This document shows, in pieces, positions 1 to 8,899 of a stretch of 64,000 nt of DNA. Origin of the DNA: Bartonella tamiae Th239 (GTDB lineage Bacteria > Pseudomonadota > Alphaproteobacteria > Rhizobiales > Rhizobiaceae); contig NZ_JH725147.1 in NCBI RefSeq assembly GCF_000278275.1, positions 494,388 through 558,387 of the forward strand, given 5' to 3'. A program made the position numbers and the translations under genes. The notes below the pieces were generated by a model. That model saw nothing but the letters and a program-made list of their open reading frames with translations, had not been told where the DNA came from and searched no databases. How positions within the stretch are numbered: position 1 is the first letter of the stretch; each line of letters opens with the position of its first letter.

Positions 1-9
1 TTTAAATTT

Positions 10-36
10 CGTGCCTCATAAAAGGCATGAGACACG
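10..36. repeat. imperfect inverted repeat (hairpin)
   Basis: The arms at 10-19 and 27-36 are complementary apart from one C/A mismatch, around a seven-base loop. There is no T-run on either side, so it is not a clear Rho-independent terminator. It lies downstream of the minus-strand phosphatase gene ending at 121 and could help end that transcript. Confidence 0.4.
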
Positions 37-120
37 ATCATATAACGAGAGCCCATATTACAAAATTTAATTCAGTTTATACTATCGTAGGACAGGTATT
101 GTATCGTAGAATTCAACTGA

Positions 121-1887
121 CTATTTGCTGATATAGAACTTATCGATCAGTTTCACGCTACGCTCTTCATTTTTTGATAAATCTCCTCTAATTTGATAAA
201 CTTCACCTGTGAGTTCATTGTCATCAATTGTATAAACTGCGAAATTTTGTACCGAACTATCACGATAGTTTTCATGTTTTGTCTCAAAACGTTCTGAATT
301 TTGGGGTTGGTAACCAATTTCGAATAAATTATTATAATGTTCAAGTTGTTCTTGTGTCAGCCAATTTAATTTAGGTCTGACTTCATGGATATGGCTTAGT
401 GACTTGTTGAATATAGCATCATATGCTTTTGTACCACCCGTATTAGGAATGATGAAGGTTGTTCCTTTGGGTGATAGAATTTTTTTATAATTATCTTCGT
501 CATAGACGAATCTTGCATCATCTATTTGAGCATTGACAAAACTGTTCTTTTTATCAACATATTTTAATGATTTGGTACGAGAAAAGACATGATCATGTCC
601 TTGTAATGCTAAATCAATATCAAGTGCATCAATTAATTTCATAAAATCATCACGCACATTTTGAACGTCTTCATCTTGAAGAGAATGATATGATTTCGAA
701 AATAAAGGCTTATGATAGCTGAGAATAATCCATTTGGCTCCGTTTTTACGTGCTTGTTTTACATCATCTTCAAGCCACTTTAATTGTGCTTGTCCTAGAG
801 CTTTTCTGTCGTCGTTTTTATAATCATTTGTGTTGAGAATAATAAAATGAGCATTATTATAATCATATGAATAATATGACCCTCCATCAATTTCTCCAGC
901 ACTATCAACATTGAAATGATCATTAAATTTGTTGGGATATATTTCAGATTTATTCAAACCATACTCATCATGGTTGCCAGAGACAGGAACTAAACTCATT
1001 TTTAATAATGAATTTTGTGACTGTGTCATCAAGTCAACCCATTCATCTTCAACTTCACCAATTTCCACGATATCCCCAGTATGAATAACGAAATCTGCAT
1101 TAGGGGCAATTTTTTGTGCTTGGTATAGAGTATCTGCACCGAATTGGGCTTCATTACGAATATTTTCATTCCAATAAGCATTTTGTGTGTCTGTATATTG
1201 AATAAAGGAAAATGATGAGTTTGATGAGCCCGATGTTTTAAATTGACCAACGTCGCTAAGCTCGCCGTTTTCATCCCCAACTTGATAATAATAAACTGTT
1301 CCTGGATTTAATCCTTGAATGTCAGCGCTATAAGTAATTTCTTTTACAGGTATGATATCAATTGCTACCGTTTCATTTTTATTTTTAACTTCATTTTTTG
1401 GTTCCCATTTGACATCATCAATACCAGCATCAGTAAAATAACGAACAACTGTATTTTTATCATCAATCACTTTATAAATAAAAAAACCATCTTCATTGCG
1501 TTCAAGGAAGTGGCTGTTTACAATTTTTGTTTGTGCAGGAAAAGATTGAGCATTCTTCATATCTTTATGCGTATCAATCCTAACGACAGGGGACTGCGCC
1601 TCCTCACTAGTAAACCAACGAAATGATCTACTTGTATCTGTTGGTTCTTTTAAAGTTGATGTGATGCGGTTAGGTTTATTATTTTTATAAACTGAGGCAA
1701 CATTGGGTTTATCAATGAAACTTACTGGCGTTTTTTTCTTTATAATATCGTCTGATCTATGCAGTTCAGCATTTTGAACAAGTGGATTTTTTTCATATTC
1801 ATTTTGCGCTGCTGCAATACTTATTATACTGCATAAAACAATATTTATTATAAATATATAGTTTAATTTTCTTAGCAAATTTGTCAT
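121..1887 (-). CDS. secreted purple-acid-phosphatase-like metallophosphoesterase
   Basis: The 588-residue protein starts with a signal peptide (two Lys/Arg, then a hydrophobic stretch ending in AAAQN), so it should act outside the cytoplasm. Residues ~180-220 form a fibronectin-III-like domain of the kind in front of purple acid phosphatases (GLNPGTVYYYQVGD). The calcineurin-like metal-binding motifs follow in order: the first Asp block (IQYTDTQ), HTGDIVE, SGNHDE, a His in ILSYHKP, and LQGHDHVF. The family hydrolyses phosphomonoesters or nucleotides with two metals; the substrate cannot be read here. The start is supported by AGGA eight bases upstream. The gene stands alone. It is unusually rich in Asn, Lys and AT even for this window and looks more like phosphatases of low-GC Gram-positives, which hints at transfer. 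The domain call is firm; the substrate is unknown. Confidence 0.85.
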   Translation of the reverse strand: MTNLLRKLNYIFIINIVLCSIISIAAAQNEYEKNPLVQNAELHRSDDIIKKKTPVSFIDKPNVASVYKNNKPNRITSTLKEPTDTSRSFRWFTSEEAQSPVVRIDTHKDMKNAQSFPAQTKIVNSHFLERNEDGFFIYKVIDDKNTVVRYFTDAGIDDVKWEPKNEVKNKNETVAIDIIPVKEITYSADIQGLNPGTVYYYQVGDENGELSDVGQFKTSGSSNSSFSFIQYTDTQNAYWNENIRNEAQFGADTLYQAQKIAPNADFVIHTGDIVEIGEVEDEWVDLMTQSQNSLLKMSLVPVSGNHDEYGLNKSEIYPNKFNDHFNVDSAGEIDGGSYYSYDYNNAHFIILNTNDYKNDDRKALGQAQLKWLEDDVKQARKNGAKWIILSYHKPLFSKSYHSLQDEDVQNVRDDFMKLIDALDIDLALQGHDHVFSRTKSLKYVDKKNSFVNAQIDDARFVYDEDNYKKILSPKGTTFIIPNTGGTKAYDAIFNKSLSHIHEVRPKLNWLTQEQLEHYNNLFEIGYQPQNSERFETKHENYRDSSVQNFAVYTIDDNELTGEVYQIRGDLSKNEERSVKLIDKFYISK

Positions 1888-2168
1888 GAAAAGTTTCCTA
1901 TTGATTATTAAAAACAGCTATGATTTTTGATTAATCAGTTAAATAAAAAATTTATATTACAAAAAAATGACTTCAAAAAATTGTCTTTAAATAAATTTAA
2001 AACAATACTCATAAAATAGAATAACATTGTTTAATAATAAGGTTTTTTCATTTCATTTTTATTAGAATGGGCAATGGATTGAATATCTTATAGCACGACA
2101 GAAAGTCGTGCGATGAAAAGCTTTTAATCATTGTGAAGGCGAACAATGTATAGGGTGCCATTGTAACA
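1888..2168. other. AT-rich non-coding stretch with a small hairpin
   Basis: This is the upstream region of the minus-strand phosphatase plus the leader of the small plus-strand ORF. A perfect seven-base hairpin lies at 2093-2099/2105-2111 with loop AGAAA and no T-run. No gene is seen here. Confidence 0.4.
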
Positions 2169-2192
2169 AAGCGTTATTATAAAGCGCTATGT

Positions 2193-2471
2193 TTGCATCC
2201 ATATACTGATTGTTTGGCTTTACACGTGGCTTGCCATACGCACTACAGAAAGATAGACGACAATAAATTTATGGCTTTGTTCATGCTGCACTTGGCGTCT
2301 ATGCATGGCGTAAATATTTTTCTGATCGATTTAAATACGTTCAATCAGAATGACGAAATAGAAAAGGGAAATGGAAACTTTCGAGCTCAATGCCTCAATG
2401 GGTATTTATTTATCAACCACTCGCAAGCAAAGCTTATTCTTGAAGCATATGAAGACAAGACAATAACATAA
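2193..2471 (+). CDS. unknown small protein (about 92 residues), possibly a gene remnant
   Basis: The open frame runs from the in-frame stop at 2151 to TAA at 2469-2471. The only start candidates are poor: TTG at 2193 without a clear Shine-Dalgarno, or internal ATGs at 2271 and later. No family is recognised. The middle is mixed hydrophobic (FMALFMLHLASMHGVNIFLID) and the C-terminal half is hydrophilic. Support for a real gene is the strong terminator that begins four bases after the stop. Against it are the weak start and Cys/His-rich N-terminus, which look like a decayed 5' end. It could be the 3' part of a broken gene. Confidence 0.35.
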   Translation: MHPYTDCLALHVACHTHYRKIDDNKFMALFMLHLASMHGVNIFLIDLNTFNQNDEIEKGNGNFRAQCLNGYLFINHSQAKLILEAYEDKTIT

Positions 2472-2474
2472 ACT

Positions 2475-2523
2475 CCATTAGGGTATTGGGCGAATTAACG
2501 CCTAACACCCTTAGTGGATTTTT
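2475..2523 (+). terminator. Rho-independent terminator after the small ORF
   Basis: A long hairpin pairs CCATTAGGGTATTGGGCG with CGCCTAACACCCTTAGTGG around a six-base loop (a few mismatches or bulges), followed by ATTTTT. Orientation fits the plus-strand ORF ending at 2471. Confidence 0.75.
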
Positions 2524-2595
2524 GGCAAAATTACCAACTTCTTACGATAAACCACAATGAAACTTATAATAGTAACATCGTAGTGAAAAATGGAT

Positions 2596-3045
2596 TTAAT
2601 CCAAATCGGGAATTCGCAAAATTTGACCAGGATAGATTTTATCAGGTGATTTTAACATGGGCTTATTGGCTTCAAAAATGATTGTATTTTTATCCCCATG
2701 CCCTTTGCCATAGACTTCTTCAGCAATTTTCCAAAGATTATCCCCTTTTTTTACTTCGTAAAAGCGTGGTTCTTTTTCACCACTTGTGTCTGCAACTTTG
2801 AGCTGGTCAGTATCAACGGTTTCAATGCCTAGAGAATTTCCGACTGCCAAAACAGCTTTTTCAAGGATTTCTTGATCTTGAACCTCACCTGTTAAAACAG
2901 CTTTGCCATTATCAATTTGCACATCAACTTTGTCCGTACCTAGGTTGAAATTATCCAATGCAGATTTTACATTTTGTGCTTCTGGTTGTTGGTCACCTAT
3001 ACCAAGTTTTTCACCAACGGATTTAACAAAGTTAAAAAGTCCCAT
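2596..3045 (-). CDS. kbp: BON-LysM potassium-binding-type protein (Kbp/YgaU)
   Basis: The 149-residue protein has the layout and length of Escherichia coli Kbp (YgaU): a short N-terminal MGLFNFVKS segment, a BON domain at ~25-85 (VDVQIDNGKAVLTGEV), and a C-terminal LysM domain at ~95-147 (YEVKKGDNLWKIAEEVYG, ending EANKPMLKSPDKIYPGQ). No signal peptide is visible. Kbp binds potassium and helps growth in high K+; the close match in both ends makes an orthologous role likely but this is inference. GGAAAAG lies a few bases ahead of the ATG. The gene is monocistronic between arfB and the unknown small ORF. Confidence 0.85.
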   Translation of the reverse strand: MGLFNFVKSVGEKLGIGDQQPEAQNVKSALDNFNLGTDKVDVQIDNGKAVLTGEVQDQEILEKAVLAVGNSLGIETVDTDQLKVADTSGEKEPRFYEVKKGDNLWKIAEEVYGKGHGDKNTIIFEANKPMLKSPDKIYPGQILRIPDLD

Positions 3046-3155
3046 TGTCTTTTCCTTTCATTTTTTCCCGTTAAAAAAATTTAAACGACAAATCGCAACA
3101 AAAACGGGATAGTGTGAAGTCTAACTTTTTAAAAATTAGTGCAAAAATAAATATT

Positions 3156-3593
3156 TCAATCATTTATGATTTTTCCACGCATTTTTTTTACGCTTGAACG
3201 CACGGTTTTCGCTTTTAAACGCCGCTCAACTGATCCTTTAGTGGGGCGTGTTGGACGTCGTTTTGCTGGGGGCGGTTCGGCTGCTTTTTGTAATAATTTA
3301 ATTAAACGTTCTCGTGCATCTTGCCGATTGCGCTCTTGCAAGCGAAAGCGCGATGCTTCAATAAGAATATCACCATCTTTTGTTGCGCGTTGGCCAGCAA
3401 GTTTTATAAGTCGTTGGTAAGTAGTATGTGGTAAACCAGCTTTTTGTGCAAAATAACGCAATTGTACCGCTGTTGAGACCTTGTTGACGTTTTGTCCGCC
3501 AGGACCACTTGAGCGAATAAAATTTTCTTCGAAGTCGGATGGGCGAATACGAAGAGTGTTTGTAACATAAATGCTTTGGCGTTCTTCACTCAT
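3156..3593 (-). CDS. arfB: alternative ribosome-rescue peptidyl-tRNA hydrolase ArfB (YaeJ)
   Basis: The protein carries the class-I release-factor signature around the catalytic GGQ (SSGPGGQNVNKVSTAVQLR) and ends with the long basic tail (RPTRPTKGSVERRLKAK, ending SVKKMRGK) that enters the empty mRNA channel of stalled ribosomes. It frees stalled nascent chains, a backup to trans-translation. The start is placed at the ATG at 3593 (MSEERQSIYVTN). The frame continues upstream to a GTG at 3641, but that extension runs through the pckA terminator hairpin and is unlikely to be translated. Length from the ATG is 145 residues, usual for the family. It is transcribed in the same direction as pckA but is separated from it by the terminator. 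Confidence 0.92.
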   Translation of the reverse strand: MSEERQSIYVTNTLRIRPSDFEENFIRSSGPGGQNVNKVSTAVQLRYFAQKAGLPHTTYQRLIKLAGQRATKDGDILIEASRFRLQERNRQDARERLIKLLQKAAEPPPAKRRPTRPTKGSVERRLKAKTVRSSVKKMRGKIIND

Positions 3594-3621
3594 GATAAGT
3601 AATATAAACCACTGTGAAGAG

Positions 3622-3654
3622 AAAAAAAGCCCGTTTTTCACTCGGGCTTTAAAA
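3622..3654 (-). terminator. Rho-independent terminator of pckA
   Basis: Read on the minus strand, AAAGCCCG pairs with CGGGCTTT (3643-3650 with 3626-3633) and is followed by a run of T. It lies eight bases after the pckA stop codon. Confidence 0.9.
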
Positions 3655-3661
3655 GTATTTT

Positions 3662-5260
3662 TTAATGTGCTTTGGGGGCAGCTTTTTTTACGTCTTCATC
3701 AACGTGTGCGTTAAATTTATCAAAATTTGCAACAAACATAGCTGCTAATTTTTTTGCCATGGCATCATAAGCGATATGATCTTGCCATGTGGAGCGTGGA
3801 TCAAGAATACCATCATCAACATTTGGCACGGCTTTGGGAACCATAAAACCAAAATTACCATCTTGACGGAAGTCTGCTTTTTTTAATGATCCGTTCAATG
3901 CGGCAGTTAAAAGCGCACGAGTTGCCTTTATGGGCATACGACTGCCGACACCATAAGCACCACCTGTCCAGCCAGTATTCACTAACCAGCAATCAACGTG
4001 ATGTTTTCCAATGAGTTGTTTAAGCAAATTACCATATGCTGAAGGATGGCGCGGCATAAATGGTGCCCCAAAACAAGTTGAGAATGTCGCTTCTGGTTCT
4101 GTCACACCTTTTTCAGTGCCTGCCACTTTTGCGGTATATCCAGAAAGAAAATGATACATTGCTTGAGTGGGGCTTAATTTAGCAATTGGCGGAAGAACAC
4201 CAAAAGCATCCGCTGTCAACATAATGATATTTTTGGGTTGTTTGCCTTTTCCATCTTTGCTCGCATGAGGAATAAAATCAAGTGGATATGCAGCACGCGT
4301 ATTTTCTGTAAGCGAGCCATCATTAAAATCGGGTTGGCGGTTTTTATTCAACACAACATTTTCTAAAACCGTACCAAATCTTTGCGTTGTTGCATAAATT
4401 TCGGGTTCTGCTTCAGCAGAAAGGCGTATGGCTTTTGCATAGCACCCTCCTTCGAAATTAAAGACGCCTTCCTCTCCCCATCCATGCTCATCATCGCCAA
4501 TAAGTATGCGGTTTGAATCTGCCGAAAGAGTAGTTTTTCCTGTTCCTGAAAGTCCAAAAAATATGGCCGTATCACCATCTTTTCCTTCATTAGCCGAACA
4601 ATGCATTGGCATGACGCCTTTTGGCGGAAGAATGTAATTGAGAGCCGTAAATACAGATTTTTTCATTTCTCCTGCATAAGATGTACCTCCAATTAACACG
4701 ATAAGGCGGGTTAAATCGCATGCGATAACTGTTTGTGAGCGACATCCATGCCGTGCAGGGTCAGCGCGAAATGAAGGCAGATTGATGATGGTCATTTGTG
4801 GGATATAGCTTTGTAATACGTCTTCATTGGGACGAATGAGAAGATTGCGAATGAAGAGAGCATGCCAGGCATATTCGGAAACCACACGGGCGCGTATTGA
4901 ATTTGATTGATCAGCTCCACCAATTAAATCTTCAACAAATAAATCACGACCTTTTGCATGGTTGATAAAATCATTATAGAGGCAATCGAAATGATCTTTG
5001 CTCATTGCTTTATTGTTCTCCCACCAAATATGTGGTTCTGTTTCTTTGGTGCGAACAATAAATTTGTCTTGGGCTGAACGCCCCGTATGTTGACCGGTAT
5101 AAGCAACCAAAGCACCTTGTGCAGTTAATTGCGCTTCATTTCGGCGCATAGCTTCTTCATAAAGACATGCAGGCGTTAAATTATAGTGAACTTTTCTTAA
5201 GTCATGAAAGCCAAAGTGGCTTAAAGATGAGGCTGGATTAAAGATGCCGATTTCGTCCAT
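3662..5260 (-). CDS. pckA: ATP-dependent phosphoenolpyruvate carboxykinase
   Basis: This cytoplasmic enzyme converts oxaloacetate plus ATP to phosphoenolpyruvate and CO2, the entry step of gluconeogenesis. The 532 residues include the PEPCK-specific P-loop at ~235 ([13 protein letters not shown]), the following metal-binding segment GDDEHGW, the oxaloacetate-binding arginine region ([12 protein letters not shown]) and the HCSANEG motif. Length and motifs are those of an intact bacterial ATP-type enzyme. AGGA precedes the ATG by about seven bases. It is divergent from chvI, the arrangement seen in rhizobia, where ChvI is known to influence pckA. Its own terminator follows immediately. Confidence 0.97.
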   Translation of the reverse strand: MDEIGIFNPASSLSHFGFHDLRKVHYNLTPACLYEEAMRRNEAQLTAQGALVAYTGQHTGRSAQDKFIVRTKETEPHIWWENNKAMSKDHFDCLYNDFINHAKGRDLFVEDLIGGADQSNSIRARVVSEYAWHALFIRNLLIRPNEDVLQSYIPQMTIINLPSFRADPARHGCRSQTVIACDLTRLIVLIGGTSYAGEMKKSVFTALNYILPPKGVMPMHCSANEGKDGDTAIFFGLSGTGKTTLSADSNRILIGDDEHGWGEEGVFNFEGGCYAKAIRLSAEAEPEIYATTQRFGTVLENVVLNKNRQPDFNDGSLTENTRAAYPLDFIPHASKDGKGKQPKNIIMLTADAFGVLPPIAKLSPTQAMYHFLSGYTAKVAGTEKGVTEPEATFSTCFGAPFMPRHPSAYGNLLKQLIGKHHVDCWLVNTGWTGGAYGVGSRMPIKATRALLTAALNGSLKKADFRQDGNFGFMVPKAVPNVDDGILDPRSTWQDHIAYDAMAKKLAAMFVANFDKFNAHVDEDVKKAAPKAH

Positions 5261-5460
5261 TGTGTTTTCCTATAGTGCTTTATAATGGGGGGCTATCTAT
5301 CAAAAAATAGCTTATGCCTCACAAGCAAAATTTAAAAAGAATTTCAAATATTTAATCGATTTAGAAAAAAATTAAATTTTTTAAAAAAGAAGAAAAGTAA
5401 CATATTGACGTTTTTTTGCATTATTCTATTGATGCCGCCACAATTTGTACCACATTTGTT

Positions 5461-5490
5461 TTGCAAATATTCATGCAATACCCTTATAAT
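5461..5490 (+). promoter_or_regulatory. candidate promoter of chvI
   Basis: TTGCAA at 5461-5466 and a perfect TATAAT at 5485-5490 are 18 bases apart, 64 bases before the chvI start. It lies in the 294-base divergent region shared with pckA, which is otherwise AT-rich with no other gene. Confidence 0.5.
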
Positions 5491-5554
5491 GCTTGTTAAC
5501 TAATAAATTGAGCGGCAAGGTCGCATTTTGAATCCGATAGAAAGGGCCTCATAT

Positions 5555-6277
5555 ATGAAAGATATTGCAACGACCACACAAACGATTGCGCTTGTTGATG
5601 ATGATCGTAATATTTTAACATCGGTGTCTATTGCCCTTGAAGCAGAAGGCTATCGCGTTGAGACCTATACAGATGGAGCATCTGCCCTTGAAGGATTAAC
5701 CACGCGTCCGCCAAATTTGGCGATATTTGATATTAAGATGCCGCGTATGGATGGTATGGAATTGTTGAGACGTCTGCGTCAAAAATCGGATTTGCCCGTT
5801 ATTTTTCTTACGTCCAAAGATGACGAGATTGATGAGTTGTTTGGATTGAAAATGGGGGCGGATGATTTTATCACCAAACCCTTTTCGCAACGACTTTTGG
5901 TAGAGCGCACTAAGGCAGTTTTGCGCCGTGCCGCGGCAAGGGGCGAAGCTGTGAAGGCGAATGCCCAAGCATCGTCATCTTTGGAGCGAGGATACCTTGT
6001 GATGGATCAGGAACGTCATACCTGTACGTGGAAGGGTGAGGCGGTTATTTTAACTGTCACGGAATTTCTTATTTTGCAGGCATTGGCACAACGACCGGGT
6101 GTAGTAAAAAGCCGTGATGCCTTAATGGATGCGGCTTATGATGACCAGGTTTATGTTGATGATCGTACCATTGATAGCCATATTAAACGGTTGCGTAAAA
6201 AATTTAAACAGGTTGATGATGATTTTGAAATGATTGAAACACTTTATGGCGTTGGCTATCGTTTCCGTGAAGCTTAA
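5555..6277 (+). CDS. chvI: ChvI-type response regulator (BatR in Bartonella)
   Basis: This is an OmpR/PhoB-type regulator of 240 residues: a receiver domain (acidic DDD at 15-17, phospho-acceptor Asp59 in [10 protein letters not shown]) and a C-terminal winged helix ([17 protein letters not shown]). It is paired with the ChvG kinase downstream. In Agrobacterium, Sinorhizobium, Brucella (BvrR) and Bartonella (BatR) this pair controls envelope, acid and host-interaction genes. The start is the ATG at 5555, with GAAAGGG nine bases upstream; a TTG further upstream at 5528 is less likely. A gap of about 195 bases separates it from chvG. Confidence 0.96.
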   Translation: MKDIATTTQTIALVDDDRNILTSVSIALEAEGYRVETYTDGASALEGLTTRPPNLAIFDIKMPRMDGMELLRRLRQKSDLPVIFLTSKDDEIDELFGLKMGADDFITKPFSQRLLVERTKAVLRRAAARGEAVKANAQASSSLERGYLVMDQERHTCTWKGEAVILTVTEFLILQALAQRPGVVKSRDALMDAAYDDQVYVDDRTIDSHIKRLRKKFKQVDDDFEMIETLYGVGYRFREA

Positions 6278-6439
6278 ATTTGAAAAATAAAAGAAAAGCA
6301 ATTTTTATCTATTTTCATCTTTATGCTTTAAAAGGCCAAGTGCATTATTAGATCTACGAGTTCAATTTATCATCACTGAGCCAAGTCTGTTTTCGCTTTT
6401 TTGTAAAATCATGTTTGAACGTTTTGTAAAAGGAAGATG

Positions 6440-6472
6440 ATGCAATTTGGTACAATCATTGGAAAAAATTGA
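6440..6472 (+). promoter_or_regulatory. possible ten-codon leader ORF overlapping the chvG start
   Basis: An ATG at 6440, preceded by AGGAAG, opens a ten-codon frame that stops at TGA 6470-6472. This stop shares its final A with the chvG ATG at 6472 (TGATG). Such an arrangement can couple translation of the downstream gene to the leader. The visible features are the overlap and the Shine-Dalgarno; the function is inference. Confidence 0.35.
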
Positions 6473-8241
6473 TGGCTGAAAAGCATTTAGCACCAGTGCA
6501 AGAAACCATCCGTGTGATAAAACCGCATGCGCTAAAACGCTTGTCTAAGTGGTTATATCGCTTGTTTGAACAATTGTTTTTTTCAAGTCTTACGCGTCGT
6601 ATCGTTATACTGAATTTGGCAGCTCTTTGTGTGCTTGTTACGGGGATCATGTATCTTAATCAGTTTCGCGACGGGTTGATCGATGCAAAAATTGATGCTT
6701 TACGTACCCAAAGTAAGATTATTGCAGGGGCTATTGCTGCTTCAGCAACGGTTGATACGACATCGATTTTGATTGATCCTGAAAAGTTGATGGAGTTACA
6801 AGCTGGTCAAAGCGTAAAACCGAAAATGGATATAACGGAAAATTGGGATTTTCCAATCAATCCAGAGCGTGTTTCACCGCTTTTGCGCCGTATTATTTCA
6901 CCACAATCAACACGTGCCCGTATTTACGATAGAGATGCCAATCTTTTGCTTGATTCACGTTTATTGTATTCAAGTGGTCAAGTTTTAAGCTATAATCTTC
7001 CTCCCGTTGATGAAGAGCATCCAAATATTTTTAAACGATTTGCCTATTGGCTTTCTAATACAATTTATGGTGGAAATATCGCAACTGATGATCAAATTGG
7101 TGGAAATAATGCGGTGTATCCTGAAGTATTAAAAGCAATTAATGGGCTTACTGCAACCGCACAAAGACGCAATAAACAAGGCGAATTAATTGTCTCTGTT
7201 GCCGTTCCTGTACAGCGTTATCACGCCGTTGTTGGTGTTTTACTGCTTTCAACAGAAGGCTCTGATATTGATAATATTGTACGGGCAGAGCGTTTGGCAA
7301 TTTTCAAAGTCTTTGCTGTTGTGGCCGCCGTTTTGCTCATTTTGTCGCTTTTTTTAGCCTATACGATTGCCAATCCACTTCGTAAATTGTCAGCCGCAGC
7401 GGATCGAGTTCGTCATGGCCATAATAAACGGGTTGAAATTCCTGATTTTTCTGAACGTCAAGATGAAGTGGGGCATTTATCAACGTCCATTCGTGCTATG
7501 ACAAATGCATTATACACCCGTATCGAAGCAATTGAACGATTCGCTGCCGATGTTAGTCACGAATTAAAAAACCCTTTAACGTCGCTTAGAAGTGCTGTGG
7601 AAACTTTGCCGTTGGCTAAAAACGATGACTCACGTAAACGCCTGCTTGATGTTATTGATCACGATGTTCGTCGGCTTGATCGGCTGATTACTGATATATC
7701 TGATGCGTCGCGTTTGGATGGTGAATTGGCGCGTGAAACGGCTGGTCTTGTTGATATGAGTGCACTCTTGGAAAGCATTGTGCGCGCCGCACGCGAGGTG
7801 CGCAGAAATAAAACGACCGCTGTAATTGATTTAGATATTAAACCGCGTACAGCAGGAAAAGCTTATCTTGTTGCGGGTCATGACTTGCGTTTGGGTCAAG
7901 TTGTTTCAAATCTTATTGAAAACGCGCGTTCTTTTATACCAATTGATCGCGGTGAAATTCGCATAAAAATGCATGCTGAATCGTATAAACTTTACATTGT
8001 TATTGAAGATAATGGTCCAGGAATTAGTGCCGAAAAAATTGATCGGATTTTTGAACGATTCTACACAGATCGTCCTGGTATTGATTCATTTGGGCAAAAT
8101 TCGGGACTGGGTTTGTCAATTAGTCGGCAGATTATTGAAGCGCATAATGGTGTTTTGACGGCTGAAAATATTTATGCCTCTGATCATCCAAAACAAAAAT
8201 TAGGTGCGCGTTTTATTATTATTTTGCCGCTTGAAAAATAA
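6472..8241 (+). CDS. chvG: ChvG-type sensor histidine kinase (BatS in Bartonella)
   Basis: This inner-membrane kinase of 589 residues partners ChvI. There are two membrane segments (about residues 43-63 and 282-304) flanking a periplasmic sensor region of about 220 residues, then a HAMP segment, a dimerisation domain with the phospho-accepting His363 (ADVSHELKNPLTSL), and an HATPase domain with the N box (NLIENARSF), DNGPG and GLGLSIS motifs. The ATG at 6472 has GGAAAA six bases upstream; an in-frame TTG directly before it is not needed. It is followed ten bases later by hprK, so chvG-hprK are probably co-transcribed. Confidence 0.95.
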   Translation: MAEKHLAPVQETIRVIKPHALKRLSKWLYRLFEQLFFSSLTRRIVILNLAALCVLVTGIMYLNQFRDGLIDAKIDALRTQSKIIAGAIAASATVDTTSILIDPEKLMELQAGQSVKPKMDITENWDFPINPERVSPLLRRIISPQSTRARIYDRDANLLLDSRLLYSSGQVLSYNLPPVDEEHPNIFKRFAYWLSNTIYGGNIATDDQIGGNNAVYPEVLKAINGLTATAQRRNKQGELIVSVAVPVQRYHAVVGVLLLSTEGSDIDNIVRAERLAIFKVFAVVAAVLLILSLFLAYTIANPLRKLSAAADRVRHGHNKRVEIPDFSERQDEVGHLSTSIRAMTNALYTRIEAIERFAADVSHELKNPLTSLRSAVETLPLAKNDDSRKRLLDVIDHDVRRLDRLITDISDASRLDGELARETAGLVDMSALLESIVRAAREVRRNKTTAVIDLDIKPRTAGKAYLVAGHDLRLGQVVSNLIENARSFIPIDRGEIRIKMHAESYKLYIVIEDNGPGISAEKIDRIFERFYTDRPGIDSFGQNSGLGLSISRQIIEAHNGVLTAENIYASDHPKQKLGARFIIILPLEK

Positions 8242-8251
8242 AGGTTTTAAA

Positions 8252-8734
8252 ATGAACCAGTCATCAGGTCGCTCCCTAAGCTCACAAACTTTGCATGCCA
8301 ATTGTTTGCAATTAGATGACAAAGGTGTTTTGATTACGGGCTCATCAGGATCAGGAAAATCAGTTGTGAGTTTATCTTTGATTGAAAGAGCGCAATGGAG
8401 TGGGCGGCAAGCTTGTTTGGTGAGCGATGATTATACAGAGATCAAAAATGAAGATGGTATGCTTTATGGACTTTGCCCTCAAACATTAAAAGGGGGAATA
8501 GAGATTCGCGGAGCGGGTCTTTATTCATTAAACTTTATACCAAAAACGCGTCTCAGTTTTATAATTGACCTTAGTTGCAATTATGAGCGTTTGCCATCTG
8601 GTCGCCAGATGATACTTTGCGGTGTGTCTTTACCACTCTATGCACTTCCATCACTACAGCATTCTGATAGTGTTGCCATTTGCCAAGCAATTGAAGCGTT
8701 TTGTTTTGGGAAAGTATGGAAAAATCCTGCCTAA
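8252..8734 (+). CDS. hprK: HPr kinase/phosphorylase, short alphaproteobacterial form
   Basis: This enzyme phosphorylates or dephosphorylates HPr on its regulatory serine. At 160 residues it has only the catalytic half, as is normal in alphaproteobacteria; the N-terminal domain of the Gram-positive enzyme is absent. The P-loop GSSGSGKS lies at about residue 30, followed by VSDDYTEI and the HprK signature region EIRGAGLYSL. The ATG at 8252 has AAAGG about seven bases upstream. Its target HPr is encoded 570 bases downstream (Ser57). The cluster links PTS phosphorylation state to the ChvG/ChvI system. Confidence 0.93.
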   Translation: MNQSSGRSLSSQTLHANCLQLDDKGVLITGSSGSGKSVVSLSLIERAQWSGRQACLVSDDYTEIKNEDGMLYGLCPQTLKGGIEIRGAGLYSLNFIPKTRLSFIIDLSCNYERLPSGRQMILCGVSLPLYALPSLQHSDSVAICQAIEAFCFGKVWKNPA

Positions 8735-8823
8735 ATTGGATCTTTATGAGAATATTTTCATTTTTTTGTCAAAAATAAAAGATTTTTCTTGGCACCGATC
8801 AAAACGCCTGTCACAATAGCAAA

Positions 8824-8880
8824 CCTCTGCCTCATCTCATCGGTTTATAAAAGGTTGGGTATGAGGCAATTCAATAGAGG
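8824..8880 (+). promoter_or_regulatory. structured leader between hprK and manX
   Basis: TGCCTCAT (8828-8835) is perfectly complementary to ATGAGGCA (8861-8868), and the flanking CCTC (8824-8827) can pair with GAGG (8877-8880). The structure ends a few bases ahead of the manX Shine-Dalgarno AGGAG at 8886-8890. No T-run follows, so it is not a simple terminator. It may affect the expression of manX relative to hprK. Confidence 0.4.
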
Positions 8881-8899
8881 GTGACAGGAGCTTTTTTGA

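Noticed and set aside
2093..2111. Seven-base hairpin as a terminator
   Set aside because: No T-run follows on either strand.
3594..3641. N-terminal extension of ArfB to GTG 3641
   Set aside because: The extension is the pckA terminator hairpin read through; the ATG at 3593 gives the normal family length.
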